Assembly: GCA_021442155.1 (NCBI GenBank)
Contig: CM038229.1
Location: 71,258,443 to 71,322,442, forward strand
Direction: 5' to 3'
Length of the DNA stretch: 64,000 bases
Source of the DNA: Cymbidium sinense
Lineage: Eukaryota; Streptophyta; Magnoliopsida; Asparagales; Orchidaceae
In this document: positions 50,901-62,820 of the stretch, piece by piece
Numbering within the stretch: the first letter of the stretch is position 1
How the letters are laid out: each line of letters begins with the position of its first letter
Position numbers and translations under genes: made by a program
Notes under the pieces: model-generated
Seen by the model: the letters and a program-made list of their open reading frames with translations, nothing else
Databases searched by the model: none
Told to the model about the DNA's origin: nothing

Positions 50901-52329
50901 TTTGCTGCTCTCTAAGGAGAAATCCCCTAGTGTCTACCATTCAAACCCCTGCTGAATCTCCTAATAAATCATCTTCATTAAGATCAAAGCTGATCTTCTC
51001 CTGATCAAACCAGTCATATCCTAGGATCTCTTTCTTCTTGATCAGATAATGGGCTACTATAGCATCTAAAGAATGATTTATCTGAACTAACACAAATGAC
51101 TTTGGTTGACTGATGGTGGGATCACTGTCATGTACTGTGAGGCAGTGGACCTCCCCCGTTATTGGAGAGTTAACCCTGTGAGGGCTATACTTGTTGGAAG
51201 AAATACACTCCTGGCTGTCACTAACTCTATATGGGGTGACACTCCTAGGAGGATCTTTCATCATAAGTGTAACTGAGCTGTCACCTTCAATCTCGACAAC
51301 TGCTATCTCCATCGTATGATGTAATGGCGGTGGTGACGGGATGACTACGATACTTCAGGGATGTCATTCCTTTCTCACAGTGATTGGGGCAGAAGGTCAA
51401 GCAGGAGAGCTCGACCTCGCCACAGTAGGTGGTGTAGATGGAACAGGATCCCTTGGTCATAGCCAGATCACTAGTGGGGGTCTCTTCTCCCCAGATGCGG
51501 CCTTCATGGCCTTAGGTGGAACTGGAGATACTGGAATATGGACTGGAGATGGTGGACGGGGGGTAGAGCGGTTTGGTGGAGACACCACCAACTCTTTCGG
51601 GATAGGAGCTGCTCTTTTATGATGTGTAGTCCTCGTAAGTAGAATATTGTCGGTATGATCAATGTGGGTAGCTCGCCGATCAGGAAAGTCAACAAGTATA
51701 GAGGTCGCTGATTACTGGCTGAACCTTTGCCTCTCCCAGTTGGTAATGTGAACTGAAGTATGGGACTTCCTAGCCCTCTCTTATATAATATGCTTCCCCA
51801 TGCTACGGGGGATAATAGATCTCAAATCAAATTGAGCCATATACTCAGATCGTCCATTGGCTCTGCCAACCTGGCGAAGAACTATCCTCGGGGTTATGCG
51901 ACCTCCTATTCTCGATTGGAGCACGGAAATGCCGTAGGCAGTAGAAATCCTCTTGTCATCTTCTCTATCAAAACCAAAAAGGGGTTGAAACTTATTCTCT
52001 GTAATGAGAGGAGACACTATCCTAGGTGACTCCTCCACGACAGACTGAGCAACTGTCTCCAACTCTCTCACTATGTGAGTGTGATACCGCTTAACTATGC
52101 GGTTCTTATTTCTCCTTTGGGTCCTGGTAGGGTGAGCAAAGTAAGAGCTAGACCCAACCTCAAAAGCAGGGGAGAAAATCCTTGGGATCAGGGGAGCCTT
52201 CCCCTTGGAAGGTGCTAGTAAGTGGGTGCTGTCCCTAAGTGAGGTAGCATGGAAAACAACCGGGCGCACTGGCACTGTCACTAACACTACTACTGTCATT
52301 GTGGGAATCACTACTGCCTTCCTCTTCAG
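47926..52329 (-). pseudogene. gag: Gag-protease fragment of subfamily B inside the 5' LTR of A
   Basis: This matches 11640-15970 of B1 closely, on the same strand, with LTR-a directly on both sides and no LTR, leader or primer site of its own. It holds 176 open codons of the unrecognised N-terminal part (52311-51781), a Gag core (50480-50172) and an uninterrupted retropepsin stretch (48416-48117) with active site LIDPGASVNI, MLRGFNEQGERALGS and TTLLDRP. Stops at 50715-50717, 49534-49536, 48789-48791 and 48714-48716 are the same as in B1, so both came from an already defective parent. The host LTR lost about 180 bp at the insertion point. Confidence 0.8.
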
Positions 52330-55300
52330 GAATAATTAAGAAAAAATTTGAGATCAATTAGGTGATTAATTAAGGAATAATTAAGCTAATTAAATTTTTA
52401 ATTAAAACTTAATTAATCCAAAATTACTATTCAAAATAAATTAATAATAATTTTCCTAGATTTTACTCTGAAATATCATTAAAAGGAGCCCAAGTTTGTA
52501 TTTTTTTTATTTTTTTTAGAATTAGTTATGATTTTTAGAAGTTTCAGGCTTAAAAATAGATTATTTAAGCTTAATCAAAGCCTTAATCCCGTCGCACGAT
52601 GCACTAACGTGGGACATTGACACGGAACGCTTTCCATGTGGTGCGATAGGATTAGCTATTTAAGTTGTCACATCGACACTGACTCGGATTACGATAGACG
52701 CTCTAACTCCATGGACCGTCTGATCTAAGATCAAACAGCCACGATTTGATCTGCAGTTTAGGAAAGGAATCAGGGGATCTAATGCGGGATTAGATCATGA
52801 CCATCCATTCCAATCATGCGGAACGGGCGGTCTGTGACCCATCCCTTTCGCAAGCGGTGAAAGGCAGATGCTGTCCATCTTTCCCCGTTCAATCTGAGCT
52901 CACCCAAGCTCGGATTACCTCCAAATTTATCTCACACCTTTGGGGAGGGGAGGCGCACACATCCAACAGCTAAAAATGCATGATATTTGAATTTGCTTCA
53001 CAAAAGACAATAATTTTCCATACAAGGCTCGATTTTGCAAAATTATCTCACCGGAGCTAATGTCCAGTGGTGGGATTGACGAAGGTAGCTTCGCCTAGTT
53101 GAGGCGAGGTCCTATTGTGAAGCCTGGCGTTTGATTTGGTGTAGAGCTCTCGGTCGACCAATCCACGTGTGTAAAGACTTCGGCTCCAATCAAACTCCAA
53201 TCTCTGATGGTCCGGAAGGCTCGGGGATGGTTCAGTTGGCTTCGATGAAGTATGATGATGGTGTGTGTGCAAGAAATTGAAGTTTAATTTAGTAGAGGAA
53301 GAGTATTGCTCGGAAAGAGTTTATCTTATTTCAGCTGTGCTCGGGGAGGAGGAATGTCGATCGAGGAAGCTCGGGAACCACAATATAATTGGTGATGAAT
53401 CCCGCTCGAATTGAAGGGGGTATACCCCTCAATCGGGTTTGATGGATGGATGGGATGGCTTCCAAAAATTCATTTGATTTGTCACAGTCGAGTCTTCACC
53501 ATCAGCTCCAAGTGGCACGCCAAGAGTGGAGGAAGTGGTGGCAGGAGTCTTAATGCTTGATATGGGGAGATTGTGTGGGATTGATATTTGCCTTTGCCCA
53601 CGGGGTTCGGCCATGAGAGGGACTATTTTTGCTTCCCTTGGTCCATGGCAAGTGCTAGGATGGCTTAGGGTGGGCTAAGGTGGCTTAGGAGTTCCTCATT
53701 AGGAAGTTTGATGGCTGTCATGGAGATGGGAGAGTGGACTTTGCCTCTTAAGGAAAGAATTCAATGCAAAGAGGGGTGTCCATTGGTTAATCCCCTTGGA
53801 TTGGGTCCCACTTAGATTTGGGCTGGCTTGGGGCTGACCTAGGGTTAATTTGGGTCGGGTTAAGTCAGCCACCAAGGTTCCATAAAGTGGCTTTGGGTGA
53901 TTTGGCTTCATATGGTCAAAATAGGTTCATCTGGGTTGGGTTGGGTTGGGTTGGTTGGGTTGACCAATTGGTCATCAAACTAAGACTTGGGTTAAGTTCA
54001 TATGATACTTTGGGATGTTCTGGCTCAACTGGTTTTGATTAATTTGACCTAAGTTTGAATTTGACTCATTTAGATTCAAATAGGTCAAATGAGCTAAGTT
54101 GTCCAATTTGACCAAACTGGGTTGGGTTAGGTGTTGAGTCAAGTTCAATTGGTTAATTGAAAATGATTTAGGCATTAGTTTGGTTTAATTTAAATTTAAT
54201 TTAGATTTTGGCCAATTTGACCCTTTAGGTCAATTTGGGCTAGGATAGATCAAGTTGATCGATTGGTCAAATTGGGCTCAATCATAGCTTTGGTCAAGTT
54301 CAATAAGTAATTTGGAATGAACTTGAGACATTGGTTGAAATCAATTTGGATCAAATCATAATTTGACATATTTTAGCTTTTTAGGCCAATTTGGGTCAAC
54401 TTAGGTGAAATGACCAATTAGACTTGGTTTGGCTCAATTAAAGGTTTAGTTAAGTTCAATCATTGATTATGAGTGGGTTTGAGTCAATGGTTTTAATCAA
54501 TTTGGTATATTATGGGTTTTGGCTAGTTTGAGTTTTATTTGTGCTAAAGGTTGACTTAGTCAAAGGGCCAAGTTGACTTGGTTTGACCTAATTCAAGACA
54601 ATTGATTAACCTTGGATGATTGTTGATCATGATATGGGGTTTGGATGCACTTAGTTCAATCCAATTTGGGTTAGATTAGGACTTGGCTCAAAAAGATCTT
54701 TTAGGTCACTTTGGGTCAAGTGGACCTAAATGGGTCAATTGGCTTGATTCAAGTTTAATTGAATTCACATATGGACTTAAGATGGAAATATAAATCCAAT
54801 TGCAAGTGGTTTGAATCCCTATGGATTTTGGTTCATATGATAATTTAGAGTCAAAAGGGGTCAACATGGGATTGACTTGGGTTGACTTGAATTTGGATTG
54901 ATAATTATAGTTTATGTTTATATTTTAAACAATGATTGAAGGAATGATTGAGGTTTTGAGTCGATTTGGATATCATTTAGCCAAGTTCAAGAAATTGGCT
55001 AAAAGGGCTAAAATTAGGAATTTGATTTGATTTATGTTTGGTTTTTGCTATTTGGATTTATATTTCATTTATATTTGTGAATATAAATGAGAAAATCACT
55101 TGAGTTTGGAGTGATCTCGAAGCTAATTTGACTAAATTGAGGGATGTAGGTCAAAAGGGCTTAAGTAGAGAATTGATTTGGATTGGTTTAGTTTGATTTG
55201 ATTTGAATGGTTTGAATTTAGATTTCATTTATATTTGTAAATATAAATGAAGGAATGATTGATTTATCAAGAAATCAATCAAATTTGATTTGGTTTGAAA

Positions 55301-55662
55301 GAGGTTTTCGCTAAGCATATGAAGATGGTTCATATGGCTTAGAAAGGGGTTTTGGAGTTTGAATTCAATCATGCATTTCAATCATTTGGAGTTGGATTTG
55401 ATATATGATTTTAGATTTGAATTTGATGTTTTGTTTAGAAGGAGGCAAGGATTGTGTTTAAGGATTATAGGGTAGGCAAGTCTTCCTAAATCTCTAAAGT
55501 ATAATATATTCCTATGGCTAACTCTTCTAAGTCACAAGGCTTAGGTTAAGTGTTCACCTAATCACTAGAAGTGTCTTAAGATTAAGGAGCTTTTAGTGTC
55601 TACAAGAGCCCTAGATCTATGATGAGGAAGTTGAGAGCTCACTCCTAAAAGTGAGGTCAACA
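52330..55662 (-). repeat. Element A 5' LTR, part 3 (outer end)
   Basis: LTR-a from the equivalent of 4577 to its end, with the promoter-like core (about 52590-52680, TATTTAAG near 52658), the palindrome at 53410-53433 and the low-complexity GGTCAA region. It ends GAGGTCAACA at 55662. The next five bases are CCCCC; the matching left flank at 121-125 is TATTG, so the duplication is lost or one end is not original. Confidence 0.75.
53410..53433. other. Conserved G/C palindrome in LTR-a (5' copy)
   Basis: ATTGA and TCAAT outer arms, then GGGG/CCCC around GTATAC. Same place as 5652-5676. Confidence 0.6.
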
Positions 55663-57895
55663 CCCCCTCATTCCCTTGATCGGACGGTCCGATCGAATTT
55701 GGCTCCTAGTGGCCATCCGGCCACCTCAGAGGGTCGTAGGTGGCATGGAGTGGATGAGATGGCTCGGTTTGAGTGGGTGAAGGTGTGGACGTGGCTGTCA
55801 AGGAGGAATCATATGTGTCATATGGGTTTCAAGGCTTCAATGGGAAGGGTGAGTTGATTTCACCTAGCATGGGTCATGGCTAACCCAACCACCCTTGGGT
55901 CAGGTTGGACAGTGTCCTAGGTGACCAATGGGAGAGTGTCAAGTGGTCAAGGAATGAAAATGACCACTTACATAGGTGATTTATCTCATGTGATACCCTT
56001 GACCCAATTATATAATGGTCATTTGACATCAAATTTGATTTGGGCAAATTTGAAATGAGTCAAAAGTGGGTTAACCCTAATTTCAAGTCAAATGAAGTTG
56101 ATTTTGGTTAGGTTTAGCTCAATTTGGCTCAAATGGCTTAAATTAGTAGGTTATGTCAAGTTGACCAATTGGTCAAATTGGGTCAAACCAAGGGTTGGGT
56201 CAGGCTCATATGATCATTTGGGATGTATTGGTGTTATTGGTTTGGTTTGATTTAGTTTAGGTTTGATTTTGACTCATTTGAGTTCAAATAGGTCAAATGG
56301 GTTAAGTTGACTAATTTGACTAAATTGGCCAAATTGGCTTGGGTTAGCTATTGGTTTGGGATTGGTTAACCAATTAAAGATGATTATAGATTTTGGTTTC
56401 AATTAATTTGGATTTGGTTTTGATTTAAGCCAACTTGACCCTTTGGATCAATTTGGGCTAAGTAGGTCAATTGGGTTCAATTGAGTGAATTGGGTCAAAT
56501 CATGACTTTGGTCAAGTTCAACAATCAACTTGGAATGAACTTGAGCCATTAGTTGCAATCAATTAGGTTCATATTTTGATTTGACCCAATTTAGTCTTTT
56601 AGGTCAATTTGGGTCAACTTGGGTCAAGAGGGCCAATTGGGTTCAGTTTAGCTCAATTGAATATCAAATCATGTTCAAATATTGATTTTGAGTTGATATG
56701 AATCATTGGTTTCAATGGATTTATCTTAGGTTACAATTTGGCTAATTTGAGTTCATATGAGTTAAGAGAGTTGACTTGGTTTGACCCAATTTGTGATAAT
56801 TGATCAACCTAGGGTGATCAATAATCATGATAGAAGATTTAGGTAGGTTTGGTTCAATCTAATTTGGGTAGGATTGGAACTTGGCTCAAATAGATCAAAT
56901 TAGCCACTTTGGGTCAAGTGGACCAATTGGGTTTAGTTGGCTTGATTTTAAGTTAAGTTTGATTTAATTGAGTTTATATATTGATTTGGGATTGATATAT
57001 AAATAAAATTGCAATTGATTTGAGTTTGGATGAGTTTTGGTTCATTTGAATAATTCAAGTCAAATGTGTTATGTTAGGTTTGAATTGGGTTGATTTAGGT
57101 TGGCATGATGATTGTATATTTCATTTATATTTGGGATGATAATTGAAGGAATAATTGATTCATGAGAAAATAAATTGAATTTGGGTTTTGGAATGAAGGA
57201 ATTTGGCTAAGTCCATGGAGTTGGGTCATATGGCTTAGGTTTGGATTTTGATTTAGTTTGATTTAGTTTTTATGATTTAAATCCATATTTCATTTATAAT
57301 TGTGAAGATGATTTAAGATATTAATTGATTATAAAAAAATCATTTGAGTTTGGATTGATTTGAGTAAATATTTAGCTAAACCCTTGGGATTGATTCATAG
57401 GGCTTAGGAAGGATCTTGATTTAATTTGATTTAGTTTTGATCATTTGAATATAGATTTGATTTATATCTAGGAAGATGATTGAAGAAATAAATTGATTAT
57501 GGGAAAAGTAATTGATTTTGGATTGGTTTGGATGGGATTTTGGCTAGGTTCATGAAATTGATTCAAAGGACTTAAGAAAGATTTCAAGTTTGGATTTCAT
57601 CATGGGCTTCAATCATTTGTTTTAGAATTTGGGTTTGGATTTGATATTTGAATTGAACTTAAGGTTTGGTTTGAGAGGGTGAATGTGGATTGGATTTGGG
57701 TTATAAGGTAAGTAGATTATTCTAATCCCTAAGGCATAACCTAATCTTATGGTTAACCCTTCTAAGTCTCTAGGCTTAGATTAAGTGTTCACATAATTGC
57801 TAGAAGTGTCTTATAACTAGGAAGTCTTAATGTCTAGAAGATTCCTAAGTCTAAGATGGGAGGATTGAATCCTCACTCAAATAGTGAGGTCAACA
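55663..57895 (-). mobile_element. LTR-c, right fragment
   Basis: Related to the right third of LTR-a and LTR-b (compare 22250-24415). It begins with the CCCCCTCATTCCC half of the palindrome whose other half ends near 118, and finishes GAGGTCAACA at 57895. The flank is GTAAC; its partner would lie left of this window. Low-complexity TTGGGTCAA/TTTGATTT words fill it; no gene. Confidence 0.65.
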
Positions 57896-59390
57896 GTAAC
57901 CTAAACTCAATTACCTTAAATGAGCTAAACCTAAAGCAAAAACTTTAAAACTCTTAAAATCCTTTAAGTTTTTTTTATCAAAAGGTTTATTAGTGATTAA
58001 AATAGACATATACTAAGCATTAAACCAAGACCAATCCATTAAGTGGGGTGACCTAAATTAAACTAATGCAAAGAATAGTTAAGTGAATTAATCCAAAAAG
58101 ATTTCAATCTCATCTTCTACTAATTCACTTAGGATGTTTGTAAAACATTCATAGACTTAGTTAATGATAATTCCCAGCCCAAACTAAATCATTTAAGCAT
58201 CCTTCATATAAATCCAAAGCAAGGAATGTCATGACAAGGTCTAATGATGAAAAGCCAAATTCCATTTACATAACCCAATTCCCTCTCCACCTCTTCGTCC
58301 TAGATAAGTGTAAGATGGCTGAGAAGCATGACAACAACTCCCAAGAGTTGCAATTAACTCAGCCAACCAAAGGGAGGAGAGAAGAAATCTAAAAATGCAC
58401 GACCAAGTGGGGATACACATATAGAGCATTTCTGAAGTGCAAGAGACATTTACATCACCTTCATGATCTCACATGAAGTTGAAACGAACTTTTCCCCACT
58501 TCCCTCGTCGCCGGGAGGCTGGAGAACATCCAACGCTGCCTGAATTCAAACCGAGGTTGGTTTAGGGAGCAATCAAGAGGGAGGCAATCCAATTCCTTTG
58601 GCACATGAGCTTCCCACACCATTCCACAGCTATTAAAGTCAACCCCATTACCGGAGATCGTCGAGACCGAGGTATGCTATTAACGACCTCTTTAAGCTTT
58701 TGGACTTGGTGCTTTTCAAAGAGAATTTGATCTCAAGTGAGATCAAATCGTTTAGATCCCTTCATTTTCATTCACTGATGGATTTATAATCAAAATCGTG
58801 CGATTTCAACAGTCGGATGGCCGAAAATCACGCAAAAGTGATGAATAGCTCTCAGTCTTCGCCGTCGGCGTAGGAGACGTAATCTCCGCCATCCATTTCT
58901 TTAAAAAGGAACGGATGATCGAGATCTAGCCGAATCTTTGATTAAATCAGATATGGGAAATCACGACTCTAATCACGATCGTCTGATAATCAAATCGCAT
59001 GCACCGCCTCTTACACATGGATCCACGTCAGATTTCGTGTGACGCAATGACACGACGCCGCGTGTAAAGCGTGCCAGGTCTGATCCATGTGGAATGACAC
59101 ACCAAAATAGAAAAACCCGATTTTATTTAATTAAAAATTAAGGAAAAATACAAGAAACTTCAATAAATTATAAAAAAAATTAAATATAAATCCAATAATT
59201 ATAAACTTGGGCTCTATGGATTCATCTTAATGAGAGAAATCTATTAAAATTAAAATTCATAAATTATTTTTTGGGTATTTTGATCTTAATTTAGGTTTGA
59301 ATAAAAAATTTTAAACCTTAATTACTCTCAAACCATGATCCAATCCAAATGAAACTTTGGGGGATTAAAATTGATGTTAAGACACACATC
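57896..59390 (+). mobile_element. Inverted, truncated LTR of the same superfamily (LTR-d)
   Basis: Read on the minus strand, 59390-57896 follows the order of LTR-a around 4590-5500: a GAGCCCAAGTTT-like word, a TTAATTAA-rich run, AAGTTTC, a CACATGG/CACGTC GC-rich patch, then ATACCTCGGTCTCG like 21678. It therefore belongs to a copy inserted opposite to element A. It meets LTR-c head to head at 57896. No gene; short frames around 58241-58429 are not supported. Confidence 0.55.
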
Positions 59391-60496
59391 ATAAAGAATG
59401 CATTTTGGGCTACTTTGTAGTTGCTTTACTTTTTATAAAGTAATTACAGTTATATTTGGCTTTTAGTTTCATAGTTATTTTTCAGAAAGTTTTGTAGTGA
59501 AAAGCTGCATTTGAGAACCAGAGTTATTAAAATATAGTGATTATTAGAAAACTAATATTTGATTTTTTTAAAAGATAAAATATTTATAACACGCACAATA
59601 GCATTCGAAAAAGTCGATGTCCATAATAGCTTTTCAACTCTCTTTTTAGAAAGTTATAATTGCTTTCAAATAGATAAAAAATCTAAAAAAAGAACTAAAA
59701 AAAGGAGGAGATGAAGTAGGACTCATAGTTTTTGGTTGGAAGAAGAGGAGTAGAGAGGAGTATGTCGGCTGTTGTAGAAGGAGATTGAGATGGAAAAGAG
59801 AGGGATTAAACCGTTAGTGTTGTTGAGCGAGAGGAAGGTTCCAAGGATCGAGAGTTATTGAGCGAGAGAGAAGCTTAGGAGTCAGGTGCTTGTGTGTGAG
59901 TAAGGGTGAAGTGGTGACTACAAAAGCAGTAGCACGCTTGAATTTGGCTCGCGAAAGGGAGATGGGGTGTGTGTGCGTGAGATGGAAGCGACAGAGGTAG
60001 AAATCAGCCCGTGAATCAGGCCGATTCCATTTTAACTTTTTATATGATAAGAGCCTCTATAATTTGAATACAAATATTATTTATTATGTATTTCAAAATT
60101 ATTTAATATAGTTTGAGTTAAGTGTAATATATAAACGATAAATTAAAATTTATATTCAATCAATTTCAAAATAAATCAAATAAATTAAAAAAAAAAATTC
60201 TAAAAAAAACTATCTTTTTCTTTTCCCAGTATTTTTAAATTGATCGAGAATGTGGTTGGCATGCTGGGACTAGCTTTGGTGGGAGTTATATTAACTATTT
60301 GATTAGGTTAAGGGGAACTCGTTATTTTACTATGTTTTTAAATCAAAAGTATTAGATTCTTTAGAAAAACGTGCGCTTGCCATGTGTGATTGACCACGCA
60401 TAGGTATCGGCTATTCGGCTTCCTGGCTAGCCTGAACAAAGCCAGCGAAAGTTCGAACGCGACGGCCGCGAGAAGTGGCACTCCTCTGAAGCGGCA
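59391..60496. other. Flanking/upstream DNA of the transporter gene
   Basis: 59400-59690 is AT-rich and may be an old small DNA transposon, but no paired ends are clear. 59700-60010 is purine-rich on the plus strand (AAAGGAGGAGATGAAG, GAGCGAGAGAGAAGC). 60040-60230 is AT-rich. 60370-60496 is GC-richer and probably holds the 5' untranslated region. A three-codon upstream frame (ATG TGT GAT TGA, 60382-60393) precedes the start if transcription begins above it. No convincing TATA box. Confidence 0.45.
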
Positions 60497-60615
60497 ATGG
60501 CTCCTGCTGTTCCCGGGGAGCAGCGCGACCAAATTAGCTCGAGGGTTTGGATTTATCTGTTGCTCCTCACGCTACAGTACGGTGCTCAACCGCTGTTCTC
60601 CAAGCGATTTGTCGG
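60497..60615 (+). CDS. First coding exon of a ROCK1-like nucleotide-sugar transporter
   Basis: The frame from ATG 60497 (context GCGGCAATGGCT, a good plant start) has a short hydrophilic N-terminus, then a first membrane segment reading LLLLTLQYGAQPLFSKRF (residues 21-38). That sequence is characteristic of plant ROCK1-type UDP-GlcNAc/UDP-GalNAc transporters (DMT superfamily, annotated CMP-sialic-acid-transporter-like), which carry nucleotide sugars into ER/Golgi for glycoprotein processing. Similarity stops right after KRF(V), and a GT donor is available at 60611 or 60616 (GTCGG|GTGCTG); the latter is drawn. Family members are about 325 residues, so this is roughly the first 40. No later exon was found up to 64000, so the rest lies beyond the window or the copy is truncated. 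Confidence 0.7.
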
Positions 60616-62820
60616 GTGCTGCTCTATCCCTTCAAAACTTCCCATCCTTTTTTCTTTGCTGTTTTTTTTCTTTGAATCATTTTTTGATTTATTTAGTCTT
60701 ATGCTAGCGTTTGAAGAAATACAGGGTAAATTGATATGTGACTAAGTTCGTTCTTTCTATGGCAAAATTTTATTAATTTGGCAGCTCTGGTCTCAATGGA
60801 TTTCATAAATAATTCGTTTACAGGGAACCCATCCGAACACCTCTGAGTAGAAAGTGTGAGAATTGTGCTACAGAGAAATAATTTGAATTGCGAGAGATTT
60901 AACAGAGAATTCTAGCTTAATTTCATGTGTTTTCCTCGTGTGATTTTCTTGTTAGATTTTTAATATACTTGTGCTCGAGTGGTGACCACCTATGTATAGG
61001 TGATGATCAAGATCAATGTTATAAAATTGGCTAAATAATATAATTACATAGAGATTGTGTAGGTTGAACTCATTTTAGGTAATAATTTGAGGATGAGTTT
61101 GCTCTGAAATGTGCTTTTAACCAGGGGAATTCTGAATAAGTTTTGGACCTTAGGGTGAGTTATTTCGGGAAAATAGTCTTGATTAGTGGGCGATTTCGTG
61201 AATACTTCAAACAAATTCAATAACTTAGTACTGAGGGCCTAGTTAGAGCTAACTTTTGGGCAATTTATTTGATGTATAGTTTAGGGTGACTTGAGGCTTT
61301 AGAAATTTATAGAATTTGCAAGTTCTGAGTTGTAAACCATTTAAGTTGGTTCTCAATCTACAACTTCTTGAACTCTATTTAGGTTCTTACAATGACTTGA
61401 TTAACCTGATCCTACAAAATAAGGGTGTACATTGTGGCTATAGGAAATGTTGATTACCCATGTTTTCAATTTATGGAAATGCCTAAGTTTAAGAAGATTA
61501 ATTCATTCTATTGTAAACAAATGGATTTAGAGGACTGAATAACTATATGAATGATAATATTAAATTATTAGAGAAGTTAACACTTTTGATGAGTTTCATG
61601 GGTGCATTAAGATGGAGTTAATTGTGTTATCATGAATTGCTTCGAGGATTCCAAGAAAAATCTTCAAGGATTTGGAGTCTTTTTCTTAGGTTTGCTTTTA
61701 TTTGTTATTGGTTAAAATAAGACTCCATTGGCCAAATGCATGCCAATTAAAGTACCCTTGTGCTTTTCCTCGATGGTATTTAAAGAAAACTTTAGTTCAC
61801 ATGCATTTACTTGAGGTTGACACCTTAATTTAGAAGTAGTTTGTTCTTATTCCTAAACCCTTCTATTATCAATTATATAGTTTTTCTTTTTTGGCATCAC
61901 CTTCAAATATAAGTAAGATTTCACCTTCTAGATCTATATTTCATGCTAGCACTTGAAAATAACTTGAGCTTTCTTTGTACAATTCAACTTTGATTGTTCC
62001 GCATTGGTTGATGGCCTTTTGCCAATATAAGAAGACAAGTACAAAAAAATTGTGTACAAAATGCACAAAGTAATTGCAAATGTCGGGTATGTTCAAGGGT
62101 TTATGGATGCAACTTTATCTCATTATTTACATGGATGCTATTTTCATTACTATACACATTGATGTCAATCATATTGAAATCAATCTAACCACAACTATAG
62201 GTCGAAGGGTAGGAAGAATGAATTTACAAACTTTCATTCTTGATGCATGCTTATTTCAAAAATTAGGCAAAGAAAAAATTAATTTGCTAGCATTAACACA
62301 AAAAATAATGTGAAAGTAGGAAGAATGGATGTACTAACTCATGCTCTCTCGCACTATTCAGTATTTTCTTTTAAATCTTTCACTCTCTTATTCTGTCATC
62401 CTCCCTTTCAAGTTCTAACTCACTTAATCAGAGGTTATGGTGTTCAAATCATCAAGAAATTATCTATGACCAAGGGAATTAATATGGACTATTCGATGGA
62501 GTGCTTTGAGATTTTGGCTAAAATTATTAAAATACCTCTCTCAAAATCTTATAAATAAGAATTCATTTTTATCTGAAGAGAAGGAAGAAAACTTGGGAAA
62601 AGGCTTGGAGAAAGCTTGGAGAGAGCGAAAGGAGGAGCTAAAAGCTCAAAGTCCATCACCATCATGGGCATCATCAAACCCCCAGCCATCTATTACCACC
62701 ATATAGTTATCGCCACCATATAGTTATTGTTGTAATCTAAGGCTTTCACGTACAATCCTATAATTCTATTCTTAGGAAAATTAGAATTACAAAGAATATT
62801 GTAATTCAAATTTTATATAA
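60616..62820 (+). other. Probable first intron of the transporter gene
   Basis: It is T-rich right after the donor (CTTTGCTGTTTTTTTTC), as plant introns are, and no sequence resembling the next transporter exon is visible. Open frames at 62074-62706 show no family resemblance or codon bias that I can support. Confidence 0.5.

Larger units (their letters stand above)
126..55662 (-). mobile_element. Element A: giant Tat-lineage Ty3/gypsy retrotransposon, degenerate and with nested insertions
   Basis: Both ends carry LTRs starting TGTTTATTTT and ending in GGTCAACA on the plus strand, a TGTT...AACA terminal inverted repeat. A primer-binding site lies next to the 5' LTR at 40208-40224. The internal domain order on the minus strand is Gag, protease, RT, RNase H, second archaeal-type RNase H, integrase, which is the order known for Tat elements. 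Removing nested pieces gives LTRs of about 7.9 kb and an internal region of about 14.4 kb. By eye the two LTRs are high-80s to about 90 percent identical, so the insertion is old. No frame is intact, so the copy is not autonomous. Confidence 0.8.

Noticed and set aside
47926..52329. An independent intact element in the 5' LTR
   Set aside because: No LTRs, primer site, pol or target-site duplication flank it, and it carries the same stops as B1.
55646..55662. A polypurine tract on the minus strand (GGGAATGAGGGGG) next to the LTR end, which would make 126-55662 something other than one element
   Set aside because: The sequence outside the LTR end continues as LTR-c and is better explained as half of the G/C palindrome.
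62074..62706. Three consecutive plus-strand open frames after the transporter exon
   Set aside because: No resemblance to later transporter exons or any family; composition is like intron sequence.
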